Source of the DNA: Mesocricetibacter intestinalis
Lineage (GTDB): Bacteria; Pseudomonadota; Gammaproteobacteria; Enterobacterales; Pasteurellaceae
Direction: 5' to 3'
Assembly (NCBI RefSeq): GCF_004363295.1
Contig: NZ_SNYQ01000003.1
Location: 124,001 to 188,000 of the forward strand
DNA length: 64,000 nucleotides
Positions 32,933-42,060 of this stretch are shown here, in pieces. A program made the position numbers and the translations under genes. Below the pieces are notes generated by a model, which did no database searches, was not told the DNA's origin, and was given only the letters and a program-made list of their open reading frames with translations. Every line of letters begins with the position of its first letter. The stretch's first letter is position 1.

Positions 32933-34396
32933 TTATAAGTATTTTGCGGCACATTCCTGATCGGAAAAATGCTGTTTTTCCGTGCCGATAATCTGATAGT
33001 CTTCATGACCTTTTCCGGCGATTAAAATCACATCGCCAGCAGCCGCACTTTCAATGGCGGTTTTAATAGCCTGTTCGCGCTGATGAACAACTGTTACTTT
33101 TTCCGGGGCGGAAAAACCGGCGCAAATATCCGCCATAATCCCTTTCGGATCCTCTGTACGCGGGTTATCGTCGGTAGTTATCACATGATCCGCCAGCTTT
33201 TCGGCGATCTCCGCCATCAGCGGACGCTTGCCGCGATCCCGATCGCCGCCGCAGCCGAATAGGCACCATAATGCGGAACGGCAATGTAAACGCGCTGCCT
33301 GTAGCGCTTTTTCCAACGCATCCGGCGTATGCGCATAATCCACTATTACCGTCGGCCCCTGCGAGGAGGCAATTCTTTCCATGCGCCCGCAAACCCCTTG
33401 CAGATGCGCTGCCGTTCGGATCAAAGCCGATAACTCATAACCCAACGCCAACAAGGTGGCCAGTGCCAGCAATAAATTACTCACGTTAAAGGCGCCGATT
33501 AAGCTGCTCTGCAAATGCCCCTGTCCCCAGGAGGAATCAAACTCAATAAGCGCTCCCCGCTCGCTAAAGCGAACAGCCTTCGCCTGCAACCAACGCTGAT
33601 TAGCTGGCTTAAATTCCGCCCGGCTGCTGACCGCTACCGCATCGGGAAATTCCCTTAACCAACGACAACCGATCTCATCATCCGCATTGATGATCTTACA
33701 GGCGCAGTCCAACTCCGCAAACAGACGTTTTTTAGCAGCGGCATAGTTTTCCATGCTGTGGTGGTAATCCAGATGATCACGGCTCAGGTTGGTAAAAATC
33801 CCTGCGGCAAAATGCAGCGCTTCCACCCGGTGCTGCACCAATCCGTGAGAAGATACCTCAATAGCGGCGAAATCCGCTCCGCTACAAACAAAACGGCTCA
33901 ACGAAGATTGAATTTCTACGGCGGAAGCGGTGGTATTCTCCGCCGCTTTCACTTCACCCAATAAACCGTTACCTATGGTTCCCATTACGGCGGATTTATG
34001 CCCGAGCAGGGTCGACCATTGGGCCAACAACTGGGATACCGTCGTTTTACCGTTGGTTCCCGTTACCCCGACCAAACGCAGTTTATCACTGGGCGAATCA
34101 TAAAACTCGCCGGCCAAACGAGACAGGTTTTCAGCCAGGCGGAAATAAGAGAGTACCGGAACTTCATTTTGAAGCCGGACTTGTAAATGTTGTTCCGCTT
34201 CGTCGCATTCGGCGATAACCGCCGCCGCGCCGGCTTCAATCGCCTGTGCAATATATTGCCGCCCGTCGCGGCTATGCCCCTTCACGGCAACGAAAAGACA
34301 GCCGGCCTTTACGCAGCGGCTGTCCATAGTCATATCCTCAACTCGGATATGCTCTAATAAATGCCGTTCCCCGAAAAGAGCGGTCAATTTTCGCAT
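32933..34396 (-). CDS. murE: UDP-MurNAc-L-Ala-D-Glu--meso-diaminopimelate ligase
   Basis: Adds meso-diaminopimelate, the cross-linking residue. 487 residues. The UDP-binding part has [19 protein letters not shown], the P-loop is [15 protein letters not shown] (about 110-124), [11 protein letters not shown] near 212, [15 protein letters not shown] near 351 and the DAP-specificity motif DNPRTEDP near 410, which distinguishes it from lysine-adding MurE. Fits a Gram-negative wall. Confidence 0.97.
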   Translation of the reverse strand: MRKLTALFGERHLLEHIRVEDMTMDSRCVKAGCLFVAVKGHSRDGRQYIAQAIEAGAAAVIAECDEAEQHLQVRLQNEVPVLSYFRLAENLSRLAGEFYDSPSDKLRLVGVTGTNGKTTVSQLLAQWSTLLGHKSAVMGTIGNGLLGEVKAAENTTASAVEIQSSLSRFVCSGADFAAIEVSSHGLVQHRVEALHFAAGIFTNLSRDHLDYHHSMENYAAAKKRLFAELDCACKIINADDEIGCRWLREFPDAVAVSSRAEFKPANQRWLQAKAVRFSERGALIEFDSSWGQGHLQSSLIGAFNVSNLLLALATLLALGYELSALIRTAAHLQGVCGRMERIASSQGPTVIVDYAHTPDALEKALQAARLHCRSALWCLFGCGGDRDRGKRPLMAEIAEKLADHVITTDDNPRTEDPKGIMADICAGFSAPEKVTVVHQREQAIKTAIESAAAGDVILIAGKGHEDYQIIGTEKQHFSDQECAAKYL

Positions 34397-34411
34397 AGTT
34401 TTTTCTCTTTA

Positions 34412-36241
34412 TTAATTAATTTGTTTATCCGCCGCTTTAACATCCGGCTTAGCATTCAGACGGACGGTACGTTTTGCCGTTTTATCGCCGCTGACACCAT
34501 CCGGCGTAATATTATTGGCGCGCAGTGCGTAGCTCATAATGGAAGAAAATACCGGGGCGGAAACCGCTCCGCCGTAATACTGTCCGGCTTTCGGATCGTC
34601 GATCAGGATCACCAGTGCAAAACGCGGATCGCTGGCCGGCGCCAGACCTGCGGTATAAGCCATATATTTATCCACATAACGGCCTTTTTCCAACTTCTTC
34701 GCCGTTCCGGTTTTAATCGCCACCCGATAACCGTCCACCAGTGCGCGACCGTTTTTAATGGCGACCTTCTCCATCATATTCACCACATCACGGGTAATTT
34801 TTTCAGAAAAGATACGATTACCGATAATCGGCGGATCAACTTTGGTCACGGACAGCGGACGATAAATACCAAAGCTGCCCAAAGTAACGTAAGCCCTGAC
34901 GATTTGCAAAGGCGTGGCGTTAATCCCGTACCCATAGGCTACATTGGCCCGTTCGATATCGGACCAGCGTTTACGATTCGGGTTCAGATAACCGAGCTGC
35001 TCCCCGCCTAAGCCCAAATCCGTCGCTCTGCCCAAGCCGGCGCTCTGGTATGTTTCCATTAATGCGCTCGGTGGCATTCTCAGCGCCAGCCGGCTTACGC
35101 CGCGGTTACTGGAATTTTCCAGAATTTCATCTAGGGTCTGCTGGGCGCGCGGGGCAACGTCTCTGACTTCGTGGCCGTTCAATACCAAAGGCCCGGTATT
35201 AATAATTTCGTTGCGTCGTACCGCACCACGCTGTAAGGCCGTCAGCACGACAAAAGGTTTAATGGTGGAACCCGGTTCAAAGGTATCGGTAACCGCTCGG
35301 TTACGCATCACGTCCTCCGGCACCCCTTTGCGTTTATTCGGATTATAGGAGGGAGCATTGGCCATCGCCAGAATTTCTCCGGTACGCACATCCACTAAAA
35401 TCGCCGTTCCCGATTGCGCTTTGTTGTCTTCCACCGCTTTTTTAATTTCGCGATAAACCATAGATTGCAGTTTCGCATCTATACTCAGGGTTACGTCATG
35501 AGCATCATATTTTTTAATATCCGCAATATCTTCTACGATATTACCGTATTTATCCTTACGGTAAGTGCGGGATCCCGGCTTTCCGACCAATAGGGTGTTA
35601 AAGCTTTTTTCAATCCCCTCAATCCCGGTATTGTCAATATCGGTAAAACCGAGTAAATGGGCGGTTTCTTCCCCGCGCGGATAAAAACGGCGCGCATCGT
35701 TTTTCAGTACGATACCGCCGATTTTTAATTTTTTCACATAGTCCGCCACCGTCGGCGTAACCTGACGGGCAAGATATTCAAAGCGGGATTTAGGATTCTT
35801 CTCTATCCGCTTCACCAAATCCTTGTAGCTGAGTCCCAAGGCCTCGGCAAGCGCTTTCCAACGCTCTTTATCCTGTAGCCCGTTTTCTTTCAAAATCAGC
35901 ATAGGATCGGCGATCACGGAATGCATAGGGACGCTAACCGAAAGCAACTGACCGTTACGATCCAGAATGGAACCGCGAATGGACTGAATTTCCTGAGTGC
36001 GCAGCGAACGCTTATCCGCCTCGTTGCTCAGGGTTTCCACATTGATAATCTGTACATAGGCGGCACCGGCCATCAGGGTGAACAGACCGAGAAAAATAAA
36101 GGTAACCGCCCAGCGGTAGCGGCCTTTCAGAAAACTGTTTTTATAGCAAACTTTCGCTTTAACCGATTTTTCCGCCACCCCGAGTCTTTTTACCGCGGGC
36201 TTCGGTTTTATCGGTTTTTTGGATGAATTGAATTTAACCAT
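34412..36241 (-). CDS. ftsI: Septal transpeptidase FtsI (PBP3)
   Basis: Class B penicillin-binding protein of 609 residues that cross-links septal peptidoglycan with FtsW. Basic cytoplasmic tail, one membrane anchor (about 40-60), dimerisation domain, then the transpeptidase. Active-site motifs: SxxK in EPGSTIKPF (catalytic Ser near 326), SSN in ENSSNRGVS near 378, and KTGT in AIKTGTAKK near 513. Changes around these motifs cause beta-lactam resistance in Haemophilus; nothing unusual is seen at the motifs themselves here. Confidence 0.97.
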   Translation of the reverse strand: MVKFNSSKKPIKPKPAVKRLGVAEKSVKAKVCYKNSFLKGRYRWAVTFIFLGLFTLMAGAAYVQIINVETLSNEADKRSLRTQEIQSIRGSILDRNGQLLSVSVPMHSVIADPMLILKENGLQDKERWKALAEALGLSYKDLVKRIEKNPKSRFEYLARQVTPTVADYVKKLKIGGIVLKNDARRFYPRGEETAHLLGFTDIDNTGIEGIEKSFNTLLVGKPGSRTYRKDKYGNIVEDIADIKKYDAHDVTLSIDAKLQSMVYREIKKAVEDNKAQSGTAILVDVRTGEILAMANAPSYNPNKRKGVPEDVMRNRAVTDTFEPGSTIKPFVVLTALQRGAVRRNEIINTGPLVLNGHEVRDVAPRAQQTLDEILENSSNRGVSRLALRMPPSALMETYQSAGLGRATDLGLGGEQLGYLNPNRKRWSDIERANVAYGYGINATPLQIVRAYVTLGSFGIYRPLSVTKVDPPIIGNRIFSEKITRDVVNMMEKVAIKNGRALVDGYRVAIKTGTAKKLEKGRYVDKYMAYTAGLAPASDPRFALVILIDDPKAGQYYGGAVSAPVFSSIMSYALRANNITPDGVSGDKTAKRTVRLNAKPDVKAADKQIN

Positions 36242-36253
36242 AACAAATCGTCC

Positions 36254-36574
36254 CTATTCCAAAATCACGACTTCCTGATCGCTTTCAACATGTTTCATGC
36301 CCAGTTTGACCGTCGCAATAGCTTCAATCCGGGTATTATCGCTTTGTGTCGTTTCTTCCAGTTTTAAATTTAGAAATTCGTTTTCCAGCGCCTGCTTTTC
36401 AAAGGTCAGCTCGCCTTTTTCAGAAACTAAAGCACGGGTTTTATGGGTCATCCAGACCGTTCCTATTCCGGTCAGCACAATGGAAAAGAGCAGCACCAAA
36501 GCCAACTTATTGGTACTGAACAAATCCTCAATAACAATGTGTTGTAAGGGATATCTTTCGCTATTAAATAACAT
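36254..36574 (-). CDS. ftsL: Cell division protein FtsL
   Basis: Short bitopic divisome protein, 106 residues. Cytoplasmic tail of about 24, one membrane helix (LALVLLFSIVLTGIGTVW, about 25-42), then a periplasmic leucine-zipper-like coiled coil (ALVSEKGELTFEKQALENEFLNLKLEE). With FtsB and FtsQ it activates FtsWI. Assignment rests on size, topology and place between rsmH and ftsI; the sequence itself is poorly conserved. Confidence 0.9.
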   Translation of the reverse strand: MLFNSERYPLQHIVIEDLFSTNKLALVLLFSIVLTGIGTVWMTHKTRALVSEKGELTFEKQALENEFLNLKLEETTQSDNTRIEAIATVKLGMKHVESDQEVVILE

Positions 36575-36585
36575 ATTCCTTTCCC

Positions 36586-37554
36586 CTAACCGATTCTCTG
36601 CGCCACTCTCAGCACCGCACTGCGCGCGCGAGGATTTATCGCCGTTTCCCGTTCACCGGCACGAATGGCTTTGCCGATGCTTTTCAGGGTTTGATTACGC
36701 TGAATCTGATCCTCGCGCAGCGGTAACCCTTTCGGGAGCGCCTCGCCTTGGCTTTGTTTGCGGATAAACTGTTTCACCATACGATCTTCCAAAGAATGGA
36801 AGCTGATAACAGATAGCCGTCCCTGCGGCGCCAATACCTTTAATGCGCCCTTTAGCACCCCTTCCAGTTCTTCCAACTCGGCATTAATAAAAATACGAAT
36901 CGCCTGGAAACTGCGGGTAGCGGGATGTTTGTGCTTATCTTTAAAGGGAATGCTGCGTGCAATCAGTTCCGCCAGCGCTAAGGTGCGGGTCAACGGCGGA
37001 TGCTCGCCTGCCGCCGCAGCCTTATTATAAGCGACAATGGCGCGGGCAATTCTGGCGGCAAAACGTTCTTCGCCGAATTCTTTTAAAACCCAGGTTAAAT
37101 CCGCTTCCGATACCTGTTGCAGCCATTGGGCGGCGGACAATCCTTTCGAGCTGTCCATGCGCATATCCAGCGGTCCGTCTTTCATAAAGCTGAATCCCCG
37201 TTGGGCATCGTCAAGTTGCGGCGAAGATACGCCGAGATCGAGTAATATCCCGTCGATTTTACCGATCAAACCCAAATCTTCGCAGATATCCGGCAGAGAA
37301 GAGAAACTGGCGTGAATAATACTGAAGCGGGGATCCTGAATGCTTTGCGCCTCGGCAATTGCCTGCGGATCACGATCAAAGGCGATTAAACGTCCGTTTT
37401 TTCCCAAAAGAGACAGAATCAAACGCGAATGTCCGCCGCGCCCGAAAGTCCCGTCGATATAGATACCGTCTTCTTTCAATGCCAAGCCTTCTACCGCTTC
37501 ATGTAATAATACGGTAAGGTGGCCGGCGGCGGAAAAAGTTGTTTGTTCGTGCAT
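36586..37554 (-). CDS. rsmH: 16S rRNA N4-methyltransferase (C1402)
   Basis: RsmH (MraW), a SAM-dependent enzyme that methylates C1402 of 16S rRNA at N4. 322 residues. Conserved: [13 protein letters not shown] (12-24), [15 protein letters not shown] (SAM motif, about 33-47), [23 protein letters not shown] near 108, [21 protein letters not shown] near 220 and [16 protein letters not shown] near 263. Second gene of the dcw cluster. Confidence 0.97.
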   Translation of the reverse strand: MHEQTTFSAAGHLTVLLHEAVEGLALKEDGIYIDGTFGRGGHSRLILSLLGKNGRLIAFDRDPQAIAEAQSIQDPRFSIIHASFSSLPDICEDLGLIGKIDGILLDLGVSSPQLDDAQRGFSFMKDGPLDMRMDSSKGLSAAQWLQQVSEADLTWVLKEFGEERFAARIARAIVAYNKAAAAGEHPPLTRTLALAELIARSIPFKDKHKHPATRSFQAIRIFINAELEELEGVLKGALKVLAPQGRLSVISFHSLEDRMVKQFIRKQSQGEALPKGLPLREDQIQRNQTLKSIGKAIRAGERETAINPRARSAVLRVAQRIG

Positions 37555-37607
37555 AAAACAGACTCAAAACTGAAAATAAAAAGGAAAAAGCTAATTTATA
37601 AGATAAT

Positions 37608-37628
37608 GCGGTGTACCCTGTACACCGC
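37608..37628. other. Hairpin between mraZ and rsmH
   Basis: Perfect nine-base stem GCGGTGTAC/GTACACCGC with a three-base loop in the 116-base gap. No T-run follows on the minus strand, so it is more likely an RNA stabiliser or processing point than a terminator. Confidence 0.5.
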
Positions 37629-37670
37629 TTACCCTGCTAGTGCTGCTGTTCTTGCAAAAGAAAGACTCTC

Positions 37671-38129
37671 TTATAATGACAGCATTTTTAATTCTTCTGA
37701 TGAAGCGAACTCGGCGCTTGAGCCTAACGCCATATCCTGTTCGATCTGCGCCTGCCATTCCGCATCGGACCAGATTTCGAATTTATTCAGTTGGCCCACC
37801 AACATAATATTCTTTTCCAGTTTTGCATGCTGACGCAGTGCCGGACTCAGCAGAATACGACCGGAGCCGTCCAGTTCGCATTCGGTGGCATACCCCAACA
37901 TCACCCGTTGCAGGCTGCGCTGTTTGGGGTCGAAATTCGATAAAGCGAGCAGCTTTTGCTCGATGATTTCCCATTCTTTGAGCGGATAAAGCAACAGACA
38001 AGGCTGGCGAATATCGACGGTACAAACCATCTGTCCCTGATTTTCGGTTAAGATCTCCGGGCGATAGCGGGTGGGGATTGCAATTCTCCCTTTAGAATCA
38101 AGATTGACCGCCTGAGCCCCGCGAAACAT
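37671..38129 (-). CDS. mraZ: MraZ, transcriptional regulator of the dcw cluster
   Basis: DNA-binding repressor of its own operon in E. coli, 152 residues. It has two SpoVT/AbrB-type (MraZ) domains: [22 protein letters not shown] (2-23) and [24 protein letters not shown] (about 75-98), each with the conserved DxxGRI core. First gene of the cluster. Upstream on the same strand lie a promoter and three ten-base direct repeats like MraZ boxes (38191-38220), consistent with self-control. Confidence 0.96.
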   Translation of the reverse strand: MFRGAQAVNLDSKGRIAIPTRYRPEILTENQGQMVCTVDIRQPCLLLYPLKEWEIIEQKLLALSNFDPKQRSLQRVMLGYATECELDGSGRILLSPALRQHAKLEKNIMLVGQLNKFEIWSDAEWQAQIEQDMALGSSAEFASSEELKMLSL

Positions 38130-38190
38130 AAGATTCCTTTTTAAGCTTGATGGAAACCGATTTCAGGCAGAAATCACGGCGTCTTTCTAT

Positions 38191-38220
38191 TATTCACCAC
38201 AAAACGCCACAATTCGCCAC
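38191..38220 (-). promoter_or_regulatory. Three MraZ-type operator repeats
   Basis: On the minus strand: GTGGCGAATT, GTGGCGTTTT and GTGGTGAATA, three direct repeats with a ten-base period. E. coli MraZ binds TGGGN units at the same period; here the unit is TGG(C/T)G. They lie just after the predicted transcription start. Confidence 0.7.
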
Positions 38221-38230
38221 TTTTCCGCTA

Positions 38231-38259
38231 AGTTTATTATTTGTGAGCTAAAGTTGCAA
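38231..38259 (-). promoter_or_regulatory. mraZ (dcw cluster) promoter
   Basis: On the minus strand: -35 TTGCAA (38259-38254), 17-base spacer, -10 TAAACT (38236-38231). The start would fall near 38224, right before the MraZ repeats, as in E. coli. The rest of the 292-base gap up to 38421 holds this promoter, AT-rich DNA and the cstA terminator. Confidence 0.6.
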
Positions 38260-38340
38260 GAGATTTATCGGTAAAAACAGGAGAGAAAGGGGCGGAAACA
38301 AAATCTTCACAGGAAAAAATAAAATAAGATAAAAAATAAT

Positions 38341-38397
38341 AAAAAAAGACCGCACTTTAATCTTTTCGCATCAAGAACGAAAAGCAAAAGTGCGGTC
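38341..38397 (-). terminator. Terminator of the first cstA gene, made of paired uptake signals
   Basis: GACCGCACTT (38348-38357) and AAGTGCGGTC (38388-38397) form an inverted pair with an inner stem-rich loop; on the minus strand TTTTTTT follows. Two full uptake cores (38349-38357 minus, 38388-38396 plus). Confidence 0.85.
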
Positions 38398-38421
38398 GAA
38401 AATCACAGGATTTTTTTTATA

Positions 38422-39927
38422 TTAGTCGTCCTGCGCTACCTCATCTTTCGGCTTTAACAGCGCAAAGAAGGCAACCACAGCAACCAGAGTAATAGCCATA
38501 CCGACCCAAACCGCAATCTGATAGTCCAGACCGAAACCGATAGGCGCATAAGCCAAGAAGGTGGCACAAACCATGGTCATAAAAATTGCCGGCAATGTGC
38601 AGACCCAGTGGAATTTTTTATGCAGATACAGGTAAGCGGCGGCAGTCCATAACATTACCATAGCGGTAGTCTGGTTGGCCCAACCGAAATAGCGCCATAA
38701 TACGGAGAAATCTATGGTAGAAACCCAGAAACCGACGGCGAATAACGGAAGTGCAATCACCAAACGTTTGAGCAGGTTACGCTGATCATAGCTGAAGAAA
38801 TCGGCAATCAGCAAACGTGCGGCACGGAAAGCGGTATCACCGGAAGTAATAGGTAGAACCACTACGCCCAGAACCGCCAAAATACCACCGAACAGACCAA
38901 GCATACCTATTGCGGAATCATAAACCACTTTTGAAGGGGTTCCGCTCTTAATCGCTTCAAGTAAAGTTCCCTGATCATCATAGAAGCTTAAACCCACCAT
39001 ACACCAGATCAGTGCAATGACCCCTTCTCCGATCATGGCGCCGTAGAAAATAAAACGACCCTCTTTTTCATTTTCGGTACAACGAGCCATCAACGGCGAC
39101 TGAGTGGCATGGAAACCGGAAATCGCACCACAGGCAATGGTAATAAACAGCAACGGCCAAATCGGCGTATCGTTCTTATCCATATTGGTGAAGAAATCCA
39201 TAATACCGATATCTGTTCCTACGGTTCTGAAGAACGGAATACCTTCAAAGAACAGGCCGAATAACATACCGCAGGTCATAAACAACAATAAGGCGCCGAA
39301 AATCGGATAAATACGGCCGATAATTTTATCGATCGGCACCAAGGTGGCCAGAATATAATAGATAAAAATCACTGCGGTCCACACGGTCAGAATAGTTCCG
39401 CTTTTTGCGCCCGCTTCGTCATTCACTGCTGCGGCACCCACAGTACCGGAGTTGAGTAAATCACTGGTAATATTGGTCAGCAGGGAAGCCGGACTGGCAA
39501 CGAATACCACGCCCACCAACAACAACAGTAACAGGGCCAGAATATTCATAAAATGTTTGGCCGGACGTCCGAGATATTTACCCGCCAGGAACGGAATATT
39601 GGCACCGCCGTTACGGATACTCAACATACCGCAGAAATAATCATGCACCGCGCCGGCAAAAATACAACCGAGTACGATCCAAAGCATCGCCACCGGCCCG
39701 TATAAAGCCCCTAGAATAGGCCCGAAAATCGGCCCGGTACCGGCAATATTCAGTAACTGAATCAGCCAGATTTTTTTCTTCGACATCGGAATATAATCCA
39801 CACCGTCGCCCATGCTATAGGCCGGAGTCGCGCGCTGAGGATTAATTACGAAGATTTTTTCAATAATCTTGCCGTATACAAAATATCCGGCAATCAAAAG
39901 TAACACACAAAAAATAAACCACTGCAT
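38422..39927 (-). CDS. cstA: CstA-family transporter, copy 1
   Basis: Inner-membrane carbon starvation protein of 501 residues; E. coli members (CstA, BtsT) import pyruvate or peptides and are about 200 residues longer. Family stretches: NIAGTGPIFGPILGALYGPVAMLWI (about 61-85), AGAVHDYFCGMLSIRNGG, GFHATQSPLMARCTENEKEGR near 271 and PITSGDTAFRAARLLIADFF near 359. About 14 hydrophobic segments. It is clearly more than four fifths identical to the next gene. It has its own promoter with a consensus CRP site and a leader of about 100 bases. Substrate uncertain; pyruvate is a reasonable guess. Confidence 0.9.
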   Translation of the reverse strand: MQWFIFCVLLLIAGYFVYGKIIEKIFVINPQRATPAYSMGDGVDYIPMSKKKIWLIQLLNIAGTGPIFGPILGALYGPVAMLWIVLGCIFAGAVHDYFCGMLSIRNGGANIPFLAGKYLGRPAKHFMNILALLLLLLVGVVFVASPASLLTNITSDLLNSGTVGAAAVNDEAGAKSGTILTVWTAVIFIYYILATLVPIDKIIGRIYPIFGALLLFMTCGMLFGLFFEGIPFFRTVGTDIGIMDFFTNMDKNDTPIWPLLFITIACGAISGFHATQSPLMARCTENEKEGRFIFYGAMIGEGVIALIWCMVGLSFYDDQGTLLEAIKSGTPSKVVYDSAIGMLGLFGGILAVLGVVVLPITSGDTAFRAARLLIADFFSYDQRNLLKRLVIALPLFAVGFWVSTIDFSVLWRYFGWANQTTAMVMLWTAAAYLYLHKKFHWVCTLPAIFMTMVCATFLAYAPIGFGLDYQIAVWVGMAITLVAVVAFFALLKPKDEVAQDD

Positions 39928-39972
39928 AGGCTATCCTTCAAAAAAAGAAATGAAAAATCCCGACAAATAAAT

Positions 39973-39991
39973 GCCAGTACCGAAAACTGGC
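39973..39991 (-). other. Leader hairpin of the first cstA gene
   Basis: Stem GCCAGT/ACTGGC with a seven-base loop inside the predicted 5' leader, about 50 bases before the start codon. Role unknown. Confidence 0.4.
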
Positions 39992-40033
39992 GGCATTTTA
40001 TGGGGTTATTGGGATAAAGTAAACGATTCAGTG

Positions 40034-40076
40034 ATTATAAATAGGAATAAAATGATAATTTGTGAATTCTCTCACA
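40034..40076 (-). promoter_or_regulatory. Class II CRP-dependent promoter
   Basis: CRP site TGTGA-N6-TCACA at 40061-40076 (both half-sites perfect). On the minus strand a consensus -10 TATAAT lies at 40039-40034. A start at 40027 puts the CRP site centre at exactly -41.5, the class II position where CRP replaces a -35 element. Confidence 0.8.
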
Positions 40077-40111
40077 CTTTATTCCCTCTTATTCTATTCG
40101 GAAGGAAGCAT

Positions 40112-40149
40112 AAAAAAGCGGGTAACAGCGTATCAGTAACTGTTCCCGC
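40112..40149 (-). terminator. Terminator of the second cstA gene
   Basis: Stem GCGGG(T)AACAG/CTGTT(C)CCGC with a ten-base loop, followed on the minus strand by TTTTTT. It lies before the CRP promoter of the other copy, so the two genes are separate transcripts. Confidence 0.8.
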
Positions 40150-40182
40150 CCTTTATCCGCCCTGTGCAAAGAGCGGTCAAAA

Positions 40183-41703
40183 TCACTCAAGTTTTTTAAT
40201 ATTCTGATTCTGTTCTAAGGTTTTAGGCTTTATCAGAATGAAGAATGCCATATGGGCACAAAGGGTAAATATCAGGCCCACCATAACCGCCGTCTGATAA
40301 TCCAACCCGAAGCCGATGGGCGCATGGGCCAGAAAAGTGGTGCAGACCGATGTCATAAACAATGCCGGCAAAGTGCATATCCAATGGAATTTATTATTCC
40401 GGTACAGGTAGGCCGCCGCCGTCCACAACATCATCATCGCCGTGGTCTGATTCGCCCAGCCGAAATAGCGCCATAATACGGAGAAATCCACCGTTGAAAC
40501 CCAAAAGCCAATGGCAAACAAGGGTAAGGCGATAGTTAAACGTTTAGCCAGGTTGCGTTGATCATAGCCGAAGAAATCGGCAATCAGCAAACGGGCGGCA
40601 CGAAATGCGGTATCACCCGAGGTAATAGGCAAAATCACTACCCCCAGAACCGCCAGAATGCCGCCGAACAGCCCCAGCATACCAATGGCGGAATCATACA
40701 CCACCTTCGACGGCGTACCCAACTTAATCGCTTCGCTCAGCAAACTTTGATCCTGATAAAAGCTCAAACCGACCATACACCAGATCAAGGCGATCACCCC
40801 TTCTCCGATCATGGCGCCGTAGAAAATAAAGCGCCCCTCTTTTTCATTTTCGGTACAGCGCGCCATTAAGGGCGACTGAGTGGCGTGGAAACCGGAAATG
40901 GCTCCGCAGGCAATGGTAATAAAGAGTAACGGCCAGATCGGTGCTTCCGTCGGGTGCATATTGGTAAAGAAATCCGCAATGCCTATATCCGTACCAAGGG
41001 TTCGGAAAAATGGGATTCCTTGAAAAAATAAGCCGAACAGCATACCAAAGGTCATAAACAATAATAAGGCGCCGAAAACCGGATAGATACGACCGATAAT
41101 TTTATCTATGGGCACCAATGTCGCCACAATGTAATACAAAAAAATCAGCGCGGTCCAAAAAATCAGCAAATTACCGCCCGACGCCGTGCTTTCTTCGCTT
41201 ACCGCACCGGCGCCCAGACTGCCCGAACCCAGCAATTCGGTACTAATATTGGTCAGTAGCGAAGCGGGACTGGCAACGAATACCACCCCTACCAACAACA
41301 GCAATAACAAGGCCAGCACATTCATAAAATGTTTAGCCGGACGGCCGAGATACTTGCCTGCCAAAAAGGGAATACTGGCACCGCCGTTACGGATACTCAG
41401 CATACCGCAGAAATAATCGTGCACCGCCCCGGCAAAAATACAGCCGAATACGATCCAAAGCATCGCCACCGGCCCGTATAAAGCGCCCAGAATCGGCCCG
41501 AAAATCGGCCCGGTACCGGCAATATTGAGTAACTGAATCAACCAGATTTTTTTCTTCGACATCGGGATATAATCTACCCCGTCGTTCATACTGTAAGCCG
41601 GCGTTTCGCGCTGAGGGTTAATCACAAAGACTTTTTCGACGATTTTGCCGTACACAAAATACCCGGCAATAAGAAGAGAAACACAAAAGATAAACCACTG
41701 CAT
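40183..41703 (-). CDS. cstA: CstA-family transporter, copy 2
   Basis: Tandem paralogue of the preceding gene, 506 residues. N-terminal 160 residues are almost unchanged (MQWFIFCVSLLIAGYFVYGKIVEKVF); differences gather in loops, for example GSGSLGAGAVSEESTASGG near 160 and HPTEAPIW near 250, and in the last 40 residues, which end in KTLEQNQNIKKLE. All family motifs are kept, so both copies look functional. Upstream (41704-41863) I see no CRP half-sites, only a small inverted repeat GGATA/TATCC near 41740, so control seems to differ from copy 1. The substrate may have diverged. Confidence 0.9.
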   Translation of the reverse strand: MQWFIFCVSLLIAGYFVYGKIVEKVFVINPQRETPAYSMNDGVDYIPMSKKKIWLIQLLNIAGTGPIFGPILGALYGPVAMLWIVFGCIFAGAVHDYFCGMLSIRNGGASIPFLAGKYLGRPAKHFMNVLALLLLLLVGVVFVASPASLLTNISTELLGSGSLGAGAVSEESTASGGNLLIFWTALIFLYYIVATLVPIDKIIGRIYPVFGALLLFMTFGMLFGLFFQGIPFFRTLGTDIGIADFFTNMHPTEAPIWPLLFITIACGAISGFHATQSPLMARCTENEKEGRFIFYGAMIGEGVIALIWCMVGLSFYQDQSLLSEAIKLGTPSKVVYDSAIGMLGLFGGILAVLGVVILPITSGDTAFRAARLLIADFFGYDQRNLAKRLTIALPLFAIGFWVSTVDFSVLWRYFGWANQTTAMMMLWTAAAYLYRNNKFHWICTLPALFMTSVCTTFLAHAPIGFGLDYQTAVMVGLIFTLCAHMAFFILIKPKTLEQNQNIKKLE

Positions 41704-41850
41704 AAAATATCCTTATTTAAATAACAATGAATGAAAAGCGAGGATATTCCTTATCCCGTATAAACAGAACGGCAGAATTCATTCCGCCCGGAGTGCGCCG
41801 GACTAATGGCGCTTCCTAAGTCAATATCCCTATTCGGCCGCCGTGGCGGC

Positions 41851-41881
41851 AAACGGATAAGACCTAGTCCTTATCCGTTTT
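41851..41881 (-). terminator. Terminator of the tmcA operon
   Basis: Ten-base stem AAACGGATAA/TTATCCGTTT with an inner GAC/GTC pair, overlapping the last codons of the small ORF. The T-run on the minus strand is only three bases. A second hairpin GCCGCC/GGCGGC lies at about 41838-41850. Confidence 0.5.
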
Positions 41882-42049
41882 CTGTTCTTGCCCTTTCGGC
41901 TGTTCGGGATCAAATTTCACCACCGGAACACAACTGCGGCACGCCCCCTGATCGACGCCCAGTTCGTTGCACAGGCGGTTATATTTCTCCACTAAGCCGG
42001 CAAAGAAACCTTTTTTGTTTCCTTGAGGATGTTCTTCTCGTTGTGCCAT
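41864..42049 (-). CDS. Small Cys-containing protein, DUF5363-like
   Basis: Protein of 61 residues from the ATG at 42049, chosen because AAGGAG lies seven bases before it (an ATG at 42055 is too close). A charged N-terminus is followed by KKGFFAGLVEKYNRLCNELGV, a probable amphipathic helix, then ACRSCVPVVKFDPEQ and a charged tail. The three cysteines (C..ACRSC) could bind metal or form a disulphide. It starts 11 bases after tmcA on the same strand, so they are co-transcribed. I recall a small Pasteurellaceae family of this kind (DUF5363) but am not certain. Function unknown. Confidence 0.65.
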   Translation of the reverse strand: MAQREEHPQGNKKGFFAGLVEKYNRLCNELGVDQGACRSCVPVVKFDPEQPKGQEQKTDKD

Positions 42050-42060
42050 AGGCATTCTCC

